DNA of 7,605 nucleotides from Vitreoscilla sp. (lineage in GTDB: Bacteria > Pseudomonadota > Gammaproteobacteria > Burkholderiales > Burkholderiaceae), in NCBI GenBank assembly GCA_014378125.1, contig JACMOG010000643.1, positions 1 to 7,605 on the forward strand. Reading direction: 5' to 3'. The translations under genes and the position numbers were made by a program. Below are positions 1 to 6,649 of this stretch, in pieces (within the stretch, counting starts at the first letter, position 1; every line of letters begins with the position of its first letter). Below the pieces are notes generated by a model, which was given only the letters and a program-made list of their open reading frames with translations, was not told the origin of the DNA and did not search any database.

Positions 1-942
1 AGGGATTCCCCGCTGAATCGACGCCGGGCGCTGGCCCGGGCGGGCGCCGCGGCCGGCGCGGTGGCGCTGCCCGCGCGTGCCGACGCGGCGGAGCTGCGCA
101 TCGGCTACCAGAAGTCGTCCGTCAACCTGATGGTGGTGCGCGAGCGCAAGCTGCTGGACGCGCGCCTGCCGGGCACGCGCCTGAAGTGGGTGGAGTTTCC
201 GGCGGGCCCGCAGATCCTCGAGGCGCTGGCGGTCGACAGCCTCGACTTCGGCTTCACCGGCGACACGCCGCCGGTGTTCGCCCAGGCCGCTGGCAAGGAC
301 ATCTGGTACGCCGGCCTCGAGCCGCCCAAGCCCACAAGCTCCGCCATCCTGGTGCCGGCCGAATCGCCCATCCACACGCTGGCCGACCTGAAGGGCAAGC
401 GCGTCGGCTTCCAGAAGGGCTCCAGCGCGCACTTCCTTGTGGTGCGCGGCGTGGAGAAGGGCGGCCTGCAGTGGTCGGACATCACGCCCGTCACCCTCAC
501 GCCGTCCGACGGCCGCGCCGCGTTCGAGCGCGGCGCGCTCGACGCCTGGGGCATCTGGGATCCGTACTACGCGGCCGCCGAGATCGACGGCCGGGCGCGC
601 GTGCTGTCCACCGGCGTGGGCCTCACCAGCAACAACAGCTACTACCTGGCCTCGCGCGCGCTCACGCGGGACGCCCGCACGCTCAAGGCCCTCTTCGACT
701 CGCTGAGCGAGGCCGACGCCTGGGTCAAGGGCAATCGCACCGAGACCGCGCACTTCCTGTCGGTGGCCAGCGGGCTGCCGCTGTCCACCACGATCCGCTT
801 CATCGAGCGCCGCACCGCGGGACCGATCACGCGGCTGAAGGACGCCGATATCGCCGACCAGCAGCGCGTGGCCGACACGTTCACGCGCCTCGGCCTCATC
901 CCCAAGCCCATCCGCGTCGCCGAAGTGGTGTGGAAAGCGTAG
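1..942 (+). CDS. ssuA: Aliphatic sulfonate ABC transporter substrate-binding protein SsuA (5' partial)
   Basis: Periplasmic protein that captures alkanesulfonates and delivers them to the SsuBC importer. The reading frame is open to base 1, so the gene starts upstream of the window; a GTG at 61 in this frame is not the real start. The 313 visible residues begin with a signal peptide: arginines ([10 protein letters not shown]), an Ala/Gly-rich stretch, then a probable cleavage site near PARADA. The RR-x-L pattern suggests possible Tat export. The mature part opens with [10 protein letters not shown] and carries [52 protein letters not shown] and [10 protein letters not shown], which match remembered E. 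coli SsuA almost block for block. The stop is TAG at 940-942, 31 nt before ssuD. Family assignment is secure. Substrate range cannot be read from the sequence. Confidence 0.95.
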   Translation, partial: RDSPLNRRRALARAGAAAGAVALPARADAAELRIGYQKSSVNLMVVRERKLLDARLPGTRLKWVEFPAGPQILEALAVDSLDFGFTGDTPPVFAQAAGKDIWYAGLEPPKPTSSAILVPAESPIHTLADLKGKRVGFQKGSSAHFLVVRGVEKGGLQWSDITPVTLTPSDGRAAFERGALDAWGIWDPYYAAAEIDGRARVLSTGVGLTSNNSYYLASRALTRDARTLKALFDSLSEADAWVKGNRTETAHFLSVASGLPLSTTIRFIERRTAGPITRLKDADIADQQRVADTFTRLGLIPKPIRVAEVVWKA

Positions 943-973
943 ACACCTTTTCGTCCGTCAACGAAAGCATCCC

Positions 974-2191
974 ATGAAGATCCTCTGGTTCATCCCCACC
1001 CACGGCGACTCGCGCTACCTCGGCACCTCCCACGGCGCGCGCCAGACCGACCTCGACTACTTCAAGCAGGTGGCCATCGCCGCCGACACCCTCGGCTACG
1101 AAGGCGTGCTGCTGCCCACGGGCCGTTCGTGCGAGGACTCGTGGATGGTCGCGGCCAGCCTGGTCGACGTCACCAAGCGCCTGAAGTTCCTCGTCGCGCT
1201 GCGTCCCGGCATCATCCAGCCGGTGCAGACGGCGCGCATGGCCGCCACGCTCGACCGCCTGTCCGGTGGCCGCGTGCTGGTGAACCTGGTCACGGGGGGC
1301 GATCCGGATGAACTGGCCGGCGATGGCCTGCACCTGAGCCACGAGGAGCGCTATGAGGTCTCCAGCGAGTTCGTCACCATCTGGCGCGAGGTGCTTGAGG
1401 CCAGCCACCGCAACGAGGCGATCGACTTCAACGGCAAGCACCTGAAGGTCAAGGGCGCCAAGGTGATCTACCCGCCGGTCACCCAGCCCTATCCGCCGCT
1501 GTTCTTCGGCGGCTCGTCGGGCCCCGCGCACGACCTCGCAGCGGCGCAATGCGACACCTACCTCACCTGGGGCGAGCCGCCGGCGGCGGTTGCCGAGAAG
1601 GTGCGCGACGTGGGCGGCCGGGCCGAGAAACTGGGCCGCAAGCTGGAGTTCGGCATTCGCCTGCACGTGATCGTGCGCGAGACCGAGGACGAGGCCTGGG
1701 CCGCCGCGGGCAAGCTCATCTCGCACCTGGACGACGACATCGTGGCCGCGGCGCAGAAGAAATTCGCGGCGATGGACTCCATCGGCCAGCGCCGCATGGC
1801 CGCACTGCACGGCGGAAAGTTCGACAAGACGAACCCGCGCGCGGGCCTCGAGGTGTCGCCCAACCTGTGGGCCGGCGTGGGCCTGGTGCGCGGCGGCGCC
1901 GGCACCGCGCTGGTGGGCAGCCCGCAACAGGTGGCCGACCGCATCCAGGAGTACGCCGACATCGGCATGGACTACTTCATCCTCTCGGGCTATCCGCACC
2001 TGGAGGGGGCCTACCGCTTCGCCGAGCTCGTGTTCCCGCTGTTGCCGCTGGCCACGCGCGAGAAGCTGACGAAGGGCCCGACGCTGACGGGTCCGTTCGG
2101 CGAGATCGTGGCCAACGACATTCGCCCGAAAGCGTTGGCGCCCACGCTCCCTCCGGTCGCTTCCCGAGAGCTTGAAGGAAATACGCCGTGA
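974..2191 (+). CDS. ssuD: FMNH2-dependent alkanesulfonate monooxygenase SsuD
   Basis: Cytoplasmic two-component flavin monooxygenase (EC 1.14.14.5). It uses FMNH2 from an SsuE-type reductase and O2 to cleave alkanesulfonates into an aldehyde and sulfite. The 405-aa product begins [18 protein letters not shown] and shows the bacterial-luciferase-like barrel. Residues known to matter in E. coli SsuD align here: Cys53 (in TGRSCEDSW), Arg231 and His233 ([11 protein letters not shown]), Arg308 ([13 protein letters not shown]) and Tyr342 (LSGYPHLE). It is about 24 residues longer than the E. coli protein, through small insertions near residues 144-150 and 286-292 and a longer C-terminus. The ATG at 974 is preceded by a weak GAAAG ribosome site at 963-967. 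The stop overlaps the ssuC start (GTGA), indicating translational coupling. Confidence 0.97.
   Translation: MKILWFIPTHGDSRYLGTSHGARQTDLDYFKQVAIAADTLGYEGVLLPTGRSCEDSWMVAASLVDVTKRLKFLVALRPGIIQPVQTARMAATLDRLSGGRVLVNLVTGGDPDELAGDGLHLSHEERYEVSSEFVTIWREVLEASHRNEAIDFNGKHLKVKGAKVIYPPVTQPYPPLFFGGSSGPAHDLAAAQCDTYLTWGEPPAAVAEKVRDVGGRAEKLGRKLEFGIRLHVIVRETEDEAWAAAGKLISHLDDDIVAAAQKKFAAMDSIGQRRMAALHGGKFDKTNPRAGLEVSPNLWAGVGLVRGGAGTALVGSPQQVADRIQEYADIGMDYFILSGYPHLEGAYRFAELVFPLLPLATREKLTKGPTLTGPFGEIVANDIRPKALAPTLPPVASRELEGNTP
2174..2180 (+). promoter_or_regulatory. Ribosome binding site fixing the GTG start of ssuC
   Basis: GAAGGAA lies 7 nt before the GTG at 2188, within the last codons of ssuD. It supports the GTG start that overlaps the ssuD stop (GTGA, 2188-2191). 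Confidence 0.7.
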
Positions 2192-2967
2192 CTGCACGCC
2201 GGCAACTGCACGGCGTCGCCCCCTGGATCGTGCCGCTGCTGGTGATCGCCGGCTGGGAACTCGCGTCGCGCACGGGCTGGCTGTCCTCGCGCATCCTGCC
2301 CGAGCCGTTCGCCGTGGCGCAGGCGGCGTGGAACCTGCTGAAGTCGGGCGAGCTGGCGCGCGACGTGGCCATCAGCACCGGCCGCGCCGTGGCCGGCCTG
2401 GCCATCGGCGGCGGGCTGGGCCTGGTGCTGGGGCTGCTCACCGGCACCTTCCGCGCGGCCGAGACGCTGCTGGACACCACGCTGCAGATGGTGCGCAACG
2501 TGCCGCCGCTGGCGCTGATCCCGCTGGTCATCCTGTGGTTCGGCATCGACGAGTCCGCCAAGTTGTTCCTGGTGGCGATCGGCGTGTTCTTCCCCATCTA
2601 CCTCAATACGTACCACGGCATCAAGTCGGTGGACGCCGGCCTGGTGGAGATGGCGCGCAGCTACGGGCTGAAGGGCTGGCCGCTGTACCGCGAGGTGATC
2701 CTGCCGGGCGCGCTGCCGTCCATCCTCGTGGGCCTGCGCTTCTCGCTGGGCCTCATGTGGGTGCTGCTGATCGTGGCCGAGACCCTCTCCGCGCAGTCGG
2801 GCATCGGCTACATGACCATGAACGCCCGCGAGTTCCTGCAGACCGACGTGGTGCTGGTGGGCGTGCTGCTGTATGCGCTGCTGGGCAAGCTGGCCGACCT
2901 CGTCGCCCGTGGCCTGGAACGCCGCTTCCTGCGCTGGAATCCCGCGTATGCCGCCCAGCCCGCCTGA
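2188..2967 (+). CDS. ssuC: Sulfonate ABC transporter permease SsuC
   Basis: Inner-membrane permease of the alkanesulfonate importer, 259 aa, BPD_transp_1 family. It starts at GTG 2188, overlapping the ssuD stop by 4 nt. Hydrophobic segments lie near residues 11-28, 67-86, 105-119, 126-141, 182-200 and 222-238, giving about six membrane spans. The cytoplasmic EAA loop that docks to the ATPase is visible at about 154-180 ([20 protein letters not shown], then GALPSI), with the conserved Gly and the I-LP ending. Further family blocks are [10 protein letters not shown] near the N-terminus, [21 protein letters not shown], and [13 protein letters not shown]. It lies between ssuD and ssuB. Related taurine (TauC) permeases are similar, but the adjacent ssuD decides the name. 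No defects were seen. Confidence 0.95.
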   Translation: MTARRQLHGVAPWIVPLLVIAGWELASRTGWLSSRILPEPFAVAQAAWNLLKSGELARDVAISTGRAVAGLAIGGGLGLVLGLLTGTFRAAETLLDTTLQMVRNVPPLALIPLVILWFGIDESAKLFLVAIGVFFPIYLNTYHGIKSVDAGLVEMARSYGLKGWPLYREVILPGALPSILVGLRFSLGLMWVLLIVAETLSAQSGIGYMTMNAREFLQTDVVLVGVLLYALLGKLADLVARGLERRFLRWNPAYAAQPA

Positions 2968-2986
2968 CCGAACGGAGAACGACCCC

Positions 2987-3751
2987 ATGCAACGCGACTG
3001 GACCATCCCGCCTTCCACCGGCCTCGGCGTACGCCTCGACGCGCTGGGCAAGCGCTTCGGCGAGCGCACGGTGCTGCATGACATCACGCTGGACGTGGCG
3101 CCCGGCGAGTTCGTCGCCGTCGTCGGCCGCAGCGGCTGCGGCAAGAGCACGCTGCTGCGCCTGCTGGCCGGGCTCGAGACGCCCACGTCCGGCGCGCTGA
3201 GCCTGGGCGACGCGGCGCGCGACGACGTGCGCATCATGTTCCAGGAGGCGCGCCTGCTGCCCTGGCGCACGGTGCTGCAGAACGTGCAGCTGGGCCTCGC
3301 GGGCCGCGACGCGTCCACCCGCGCGCGTGGCGCGCTCGCGCAGGTGGGCCTGGCCGATCGCGCCGGCGACTGGCCCGCGGTGTTGTCCGGGGGGCAACGT
3401 CAACGGGTGGCGCTGGCCCGCGCGTTGGTCCACCGTCCGCGCCTGCTGCTGCTGGACGAGCCGCTGGGCGCGCTGGACGCGCTCACCCGCATCGAGATGC
3501 AACGCCTGATCGAGTCGGTGTGGCGCGAGCTGCGCTTCACCGCCGTGCTGGTGACGCACGACGTGGCCGAGGCCGTGGCGCTGGCCGACCGCGTGCTGCT
3601 GGTGGAGGATGGCCGCGTCACGCTCGACGAGCGTGTGGCCTTGTCGCGGCCGCGCACGCACGGGTCGCCGGCGTTCGCGGAGCTGGAAGGTCGCGTGCTG
3701 TCGCGCGTGCTGGACGAGCCGCCGCGAGAGGGCGTGCGCCTGGCCGCCTGA
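2987..3751 (+). CDS. ssuB: Sulfonate ABC transporter ATP-binding protein SsuB
   Basis: Cytoplasmic ATPase that powers sulfonate import through SsuC; 254 aa, the usual length. All nucleotide-binding motifs are present: Walker [10 protein letters not shown] at 47-55, Q-loop glutamine in [11 protein letters not shown] at 86, signature LSGGQRQR at 133-140, Walker B LLLLDEP at 153-159, D-loop GALD at 161-164 and switch histidine 191 (VTHD). The [10 protein letters not shown] block is typical of the nitrate/sulfonate/taurine ATPase group. The ATG at 2987 was chosen because GGAG at 2974-2977 precedes it at good spacing and family homology begins just after; the frame is also open further upstream inside ssuC. 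It follows ssuC by 19 nt and is the last ssu gene here. Confidence 0.95.
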   Translation: MQRDWTIPPSTGLGVRLDALGKRFGERTVLHDITLDVAPGEFVAVVGRSGCGKSTLLRLLAGLETPTSGALSLGDAARDDVRIMFQEARLLPWRTVLQNVQLGLAGRDASTRARGALAQVGLADRAGDWPAVLSGGQRQRVALARALVHRPRLLLLDEPLGALDALTRIEMQRLIESVWRELRFTAVLVTHDVAEAVALADRVLLVEDGRVTLDERVALSRPRTHGSPAFAELEGRVLSRVLDEPPREGVRLAA

Positions 3752-3783
3752 GCGTCCGAACCTCGCCGGCCCCAAGCCCCGTC

Positions 3784-3805
3784 ATCCTGCGCGAAGTCGC
3801 AGGAT
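3784..3805. repeat. Perfect 8-bp hairpin, likely dispersed intergenic repeat or bidirectional terminator
   Basis: ATCCTGCG (3784-3791), loop CGAAGT, CGCAGGAT (3798-3805) form a perfect stem. The surrounding CCCCGTCATCC...GGATCCACGCC context resembles short inverted repeats scattered through intergenic DNA of many Proteobacteria (GTCATTCCCGCGAAAGCGGGAATCCA type). It sits in the 75-bp gap between the convergent ends of ssuB and the next gene, where it could stop or stabilise transcripts from both sides. There is no T-run, so a classical intrinsic terminator is not supported. Confidence 0.6.
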
Positions 3806-3826
3806 CCACGCCAGGAGGCACGTCGG

Positions 3827-4651
3827 CTACGCCACCGCCACCACCGGCGGAATGTGCTTCGTCTGCGCCACCTGCACGAACTGCGTGATCTGCGCCGCCT
3901 GCGCCACGAAGCTGTGCTGCGTCTCGGCGTGCGTCTCCACGCGGCCGAAGGTCTCGGGCGTCGTGGGATGTTCCATGGACTGCCGCATCGACACCGGCTC
4001 GTAGGAGTCGGTGCCCACGTGCAGCTCGTGCGTGCGGAAGTCGACGCGCGGATCCTTCTGCATCACGTGGCCGTCGAGGGCAAGCGACTGCCGCTGGACG
4101 GCGGTGGTGCGCTCCACCGGCTGGTATTGCACGGTCTCCTTGGGCACCTCCCTGGTCTGGGTGAGCGTGGTGCGATGGTCGTCGCTGTCCTCGCGCCAGA
4201 TGTTCTCGGCGTTGTCGTCGCGCTCGTCGTCGTGCTTCGTGGAAGTCTGCGCCTGCTCGCCGGCGCTGACGCTGCCAATGCTGCCCACCACCTTGGCGCT
4301 GAGCTGGGCGTACTCCGATTGCAAGGCCTGGCGGTCGGCATCGCTCAACGTGCCCGCGGCCGACGCCATCGCGATGCTGCGCAGCATGTCGAGCGCGGCC
4401 GGCAGGCTGTTCATCGCCCCGGCCATGGCCACCGTCGACAGGTTGTTCATCGGATCGGGCACCACCATCGCCGCCTGGCGCGTGGCGACCGCCGTGGCGG
4501 CGGCGTCGGCCACGTGGGTCTCGTGCTCGTTGGCGATGCGTATCTCGGTGCGGGACGCCGTGCGCGCCGACGCCTCCACCGTCGCCGCCTTGGCGGTGTT
4601 GGTGCTGGCGTTGGACAACGGCGTGGGGACGGGCGTGCTGGATGTCAACAT
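3827..4651 (-). CDS. Unknown protein with a flagellin D1-like helical segment
   Basis: 274-aa protein of unknown function with no signal peptide or membrane span. ATG at 4651 has AGGA at 4658-4661 six nt upstream. Residues 1-65 are Ala/Thr/Val-rich. Residues about 78-121 (GAMNSLPAALDMLRSIAM, then ASAAGTLSDADRQALQSEYA and QLSAKV) follow the flagellin N-terminal D1 pattern: GAM-(8 residues)-L-hydrophobics-R-x-hydrophobic-A, GT-x-SD-x-DR-x-xxQ-x-E-xx-QL. The flagellin D0 helix and C-terminal domain are absent. Residues 137-165 are acidic and Asp/Glu/Arg-rich (DDERDDNAEN), followed by a Gln/Thr/Val-rich part and a C-terminal AQAAQITQFVQVAQ stretch. A FliA-type promoter match lies upstream. It may be a flagellum-associated or co-expressed accessory protein. 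Homology to flagellin is inferred from pattern only; the helix could be convergent. Confidence 0.75.
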   Translation of the reverse strand: MLTSSTPVPTPLSNASTNTAKAATVEASARTASRTEIRIANEHETHVADAAATAVATRQAAMVVPDPMNNLSTVAMAGAMNSLPAALDMLRSIAMASAAGTLSDADRQALQSEYAQLSAKVVGSIGSVSAGEQAQTSTKHDDERDDNAENIWREDSDDHRTTLTQTREVPKETVQYQPVERTTAVQRQSLALDGHVMQKDPRVDFRTHELHVGTDSYEPVSMRQSMEHPTTPETFGRVETHAETQHSFVAQAAQITQFVQVAQTKHIPPVVAVA

Positions 4652-4703
4652 GGCGGATCCTGAAGAAAAGCCGGCACGTTTCCCGTCTCTTCCGATGATC
4701 GGC

Positions 4704-4719
4704 CCACGGAAATCCGTGG
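4704..4719. repeat. Inverted repeat CCACGGA-AA-TCCGTGG in the 5' leader of the flagellin-like gene
   Basis: Seven-base perfect arms with a 2-nt centre. It lies between the candidate FliA promoter (4745-4771) and the minus-strand ATG at 4651. It could be an operator for a dimeric regulator, or part of a leader RNA structure. Function not determinable from sequence. Confidence 0.5.
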
Positions 4720-4744
4720 TATTCGGGGAGCGCGCTTGTTCGGC

Positions 4745-4771
4745 TCTTCGGCCGGGCGCCGGGGAACTTGA
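4745..4771 (-). promoter_or_regulatory. Candidate sigma-28 (FliA) promoter
   Basis: Read on the minus strand, TCAAGTTC (4771-4764), an 11-nt spacer, then GCCGAAGA (4752-4745). The enteric FliA consensus is TAAAGTTT-N11-GCCGATAA; 6 of 8 bases match in each box with exact spacing, including the GCCGA core. It points at the flagellin-like gene and implies a leader of roughly 85 nt. In GC-rich DNA the GCCGA core alone is common, so the spacing and the target gene carry the argument. Confidence 0.4.
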
Positions 4772-4844
4772 GGCGAGCAGCGAAATAAACCTGCTTCTCG
4801 CCGATCAGCTTCGCCCGCATCTAATCCCGCATCCTGGGCCGCAT

Positions 4845-4875
4845 TTGATGCCGAATTCAACTATTAAAATAGACT
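4845..4875 (+). promoter_or_regulatory. AT-rich putative promoter region of the Fic gene
   Basis: The 242-bp gap between the divergent starts (4652-4893) becomes AT-rich near the Fic gene. TTGATG (4845-4850) resembles a -35 box. TAAAAT (4865-4870) resembles a -10 box but at a short 14-nt spacing; TAGACT (4870-4875) is a poorer -10 at 19 nt. No purine-rich ribosome site precedes the ATG at 4894, so a short or absent leader is possible. Confidence 0.3.
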
Positions 4876-4890
4876 CGCTATGCAATAGCG
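4876..4890. repeat. Inverted repeat CGCTAT-GCA-ATAGCG before the Fic start
   Basis: Perfect 6-base arms ending 3 nt before the Fic ATG, just downstream of the AT-rich promoter-like stretch. This position suits an operator. It resembles the second repeat at 4901-4914 in its right-hand sequence (ATAGCGCA against ATTGCGCA, 24 bp apart). Confidence 0.45.
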
Positions 4891-4893
4891 CAC

Positions 4894-6186
4894 ATGGCAA
4901 CGCAATCCATTGCGCATTACGACGACCCCGCACAGTTCGAGCCCCTGATGCCGTCGGAGGCGGTGTCGCGTCCGCTCTACGAGAAGGCAAGCGACCTGAT
5001 GCTGGGAGGCAAGTCCCTGGCCGGGCTGGCCATGGCACACCCGCGCAGCGAGATTCGCGCGCTCCTGCGCAGCATGAACTCTTACTGCACGAACCTCATG
5101 GAGGGCGAGCACACCCGCCCATCCGAGATCGAGGAGGCCTTGCACGCGGACTTCTCCGGCAACGCGAATCTGGCGCGGCGCCAGCGCCTGGCCGTGTCGC
5201 ACATTCAGACTGAACAGGAGTGCGAGGCTTCCATCGACCGCATGCGCGAGCGCGGAGAAGACGCGACCCGTTGGCTGTACTCCACCGAGGCGCTCGAATG
5301 GCTTCATGACCGCCTCTTCAGCGGACTGAGCACGGATGAACTCACGCAGAGCGACGGCGCCGTCATGCCGCCCGGCCCACTCCGCACGCGACACGTGGCC
5401 GTCGGCGTGCACCACCCTCCGGTTGCGACGTCCCTGCCGGCCTTCCTCGACCGCTGGTCGTCCTTCTACGGCGGCATGCGCCGTGGCGACGTCGCCGTGG
5501 CCGGCCTGGCGGCGTCCCATCATCGCCTTGCCTGGATTCACCCGTTTCAGGACGGCAACGGCAGAGTCGCGCGCCTGCACACGCACCTGGTGCTGCACTC
5601 GATGGGCATCACCGGCGGTCTCTGGTCGCCGCTGCGCGGTTTCGCGCGAACCGAAGACAAGTACAAGGCGCTCCTGCACGGCGCTGACAACCATCGCGCG
5701 GGCGACCTGGACGGCCGGGGAAACCTCACGCAGAAGGGCCTTCTCGCGTGGATGGACTACGTCCTCGATGTCTGCCTCGACCAGGTCGATTTCATGGGCA
5801 AGCAGCTTGATATCCAGGGCATGAGCGACCGCATCGCCGCCGCCCTGACCTTCGACGAGACCACGGCGAAGACGGGCGTGCGGACCGAGGCGCTGCGACC
5901 GCTGCACTACTTGTTCGCCACGCAGGCAGCGCTCACGCGTGCGGAGTTCCGCACCATGACCGGTCTCGGCGACCGGGTGGCCACGACGACGTTGTCCGCG
6001 CTCATCCACCAGGGTTACCTGGCCACTGACTCGGCCTACGGGCTCGTGCGCTTTGCCGTTCCTCGGCACGCGCTGCGGTTCTATTTCCCGGCGTTGTGGC
6101 CGGAGGCCGAGAAGGACGCGGCGCTCGTCGAAGGCGCCCGCCACGGGGATGCACCGGTGCCGCACCGCGCGAAGCGTCGCTCGTAG
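4894..6186 (+). CDS. Class II Fic domain protein (predicted AMP transferase) with C-terminal winged helix
   Basis: Fic proteins transfer AMP, or sometimes another phosphate-containing group, from a nucleotide to a hydroxyl of a target protein; some reverse the reaction. The 430-aa product has an N-terminal Fic_N-type domain (about 15-95) with the class II inhibitory motif (S/T)xxxE(G/N) as TNLMEG at 66-71; Glu70 would block ATP in cis. The Fic core spans about 130-300, with a substrate flap near HVAVGVHHPP (167-176) and an intact active site HPFQDGNGRVAR at 216-227, including catalytic His216. Residues about 333-390 look like a winged helix (LTRAEFRTMTGLGDRVATTT, then LSALIHQGYL). ATG 4894 was chosen because the family N-terminus follows; no Shine-Dalgarno is evident. 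No separate antitoxin is needed for this class. The target is unknown. Confidence 0.93.
   Translation: MATQSIAHYDDPAQFEPLMPSEAVSRPLYEKASDLMLGGKSLAGLAMAHPRSEIRALLRSMNSYCTNLMEGEHTRPSEIEEALHADFSGNANLARRQRLAVSHIQTEQECEASIDRMRERGEDATRWLYSTEALEWLHDRLFSGLSTDELTQSDGAVMPPGPLRTRHVAVGVHHPPVATSLPAFLDRWSSFYGGMRRGDVAVAGLAASHHRLAWIHPFQDGNGRVARLHTHLVLHSMGITGGLWSPLRGFARTEDKYKALLHGADNHRAGDLDGRGNLTQKGLLAWMDYVLDVCLDQVDFMGKQLDIQGMSDRIAAALTFDETTAKTGVRTEALRPLHYLFATQAALTRAEFRTMTGLGDRVATTTLSALIHQGYLATDSAYGLVRFAVPRHALRFYFPALWPEAEKDAALVEGARHGDAPVPHRAKRRS
4901..4914. repeat. Inverted repeat CGCAAT-CC-ATTGCG inside the Fic start region
   Basis: Perfect 6-base arms with a 2-nt centre, covering codons 3-7 of the Fic gene. 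With the repeat at 4876-4890 it brackets the start codon. It could be a second operator or an mRNA structure controlling initiation. Confidence 0.45.
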
Positions 6187-6217
6187 CGTCGCGGCTTCGA
6201 CTCGGCAAGCATGCGCG

Positions 6218-6484
6218 TCAGCCTCCCCCGCGGCGAGCAGCGTATTCAATGGCTTCGGCCCGCGCGACAAACTGCATGACCCCTCGAACGCCTTCGGGCG
6301 TCAAGAGGAGGTGGTCGGCGAGCGCGAGCTCCGGTATCGGCATGCCGTCCTGCCGTTCTTCGAGATAGCGTTTCAGCTCCGCTACCGCAAGAGCAAGCTG
6401 TCTGGGCTGGACGGGAGCGGTCCGTCCTGTGGAGAACAAATTGTCCCATCGACAAACGATCGCACAGGCTTCGCCGATATCCAT
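6218..6484 (-). CDS. Small protein of unknown function (88 aa)
   Basis: Not recognised. The 88-aa product begins MDIGEACAIVCRWDNLF, has a central amphipathic helix (PRQLALAVAELKRYLEERQ), then LADHLLLTPEGVRGVMQFVA and ends in AARRGGG. It looks soluble and helical, with no signal peptide, membrane span or clear catalytic motif. AGGAGG (minus strand, 6494-6489) four nt before the ATG is the best ribosome site in the window and is the main reason to accept the gene. It converges on the Fic gene, with 31 bp between stop codons. The local DNA is less GC-rich than the ssu genes (31 of 60 bases at 6421-6480). A role linked to Fic, or as a small regulator, is only a guess from position. Confidence 0.6.
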   Translation of the reverse strand: MDIGEACAIVCRWDNLFSTGRTAPVQPRQLALAVAELKRYLEERQDGMPIPELALADHLLLTPEGVRGVMQFVARAEAIEYAARRGGG

Positions 6485-6488
6485 GTGG

Positions 6489-6494
6489 CCTCCT
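6489..6494 (-). promoter_or_regulatory. Strong Shine-Dalgarno AGGAGG of the 88-aa gene
   Basis: AGGAGG read on the minus strand, with a 4-nt spacer (CCAC) to the ATG at 6484. It decides the start of the small gene. Confidence 0.65.
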
Positions 6495-6627
6495 CTTGGT
6501 GCGCAAACTGTGCCATGAACGGGGGGTCACGGCGATTGGTGCGAATCCGGACGCTACGACGCCGCCGCAGATCGGCCCATTGGCGCGGTTCGATGGATAT
6601 GGCTTTTCCTTCGTTGGCTTCACACAT

Positions 6628-6644
6628 CCAGCGTCTTACGCTGG
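6628..6644. repeat. Hairpin CCAGCG-TCTTA-CGCTGG just before the hydrolase start
   Basis: Perfect 6-bp stem with a 5-nt loop, ending 5 nt before the ATG at 6650. It occupies the place where a ribosome site would lie, and no Shine-Dalgarno is visible there. It might limit translation or act as an operator; chance is also possible at this length. Confidence 0.35.
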
Positions 6645-6649
6645 CAGCC

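Noticed and set aside
61..63. GTG at 61 as the ssuA start
   Set aside because: The frame continues to base 1 and encodes the signal peptide arginines, so the start is outside the window.
896..2197. Long open frame antisense to ssuD (433 codons)
   Set aside because: It mirrors a strongly conserved ssuD, reads as Arg/His/Ala/Gly-rich low-complexity protein, and is a usual by-product of high GC.
2011..3318. Long antisense frame over ssuC and ssuB
   Set aside because: Repetitive Gln/His/Arg-rich translation with no family pattern, opposite two intact transporter genes.
4800..4807. GCCGATCA on the plus strand as a FliA promoter for the Fic gene
   Set aside because: No acceptable -35 at the required distance (TAAA occurs 10 rather than 15 nt away).
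3618..4820. 400-codon frame overlapping the flagellin-like gene on the same strand
   Set aside because: Arg/His/Gly-rich translation without a ribosome site. The 274-aa frame has a ribosome site and a recognisable pattern.
4011..5213. Plus-strand open frame running from inside the flagellin-like gene into the Fic gene
   Set aside because: It crosses the divergent promoter region and reads out of frame through the Fic_N domain; no family resemblance.
6170..6199. CGAAGC...GCTTCG arms at the end of the Fic gene as a terminator
   Set aside because: Only 6 bp with an 18-nt loop and no T-run; too weak to call.
6500..6514. Sigma-54-like TGGCAC...GC on the minus strand before the 88-aa gene
   Set aside because: The -12 box reads GCGC rather than TTGC, and a start site there would remove the Shine-Dalgarno of the gene.
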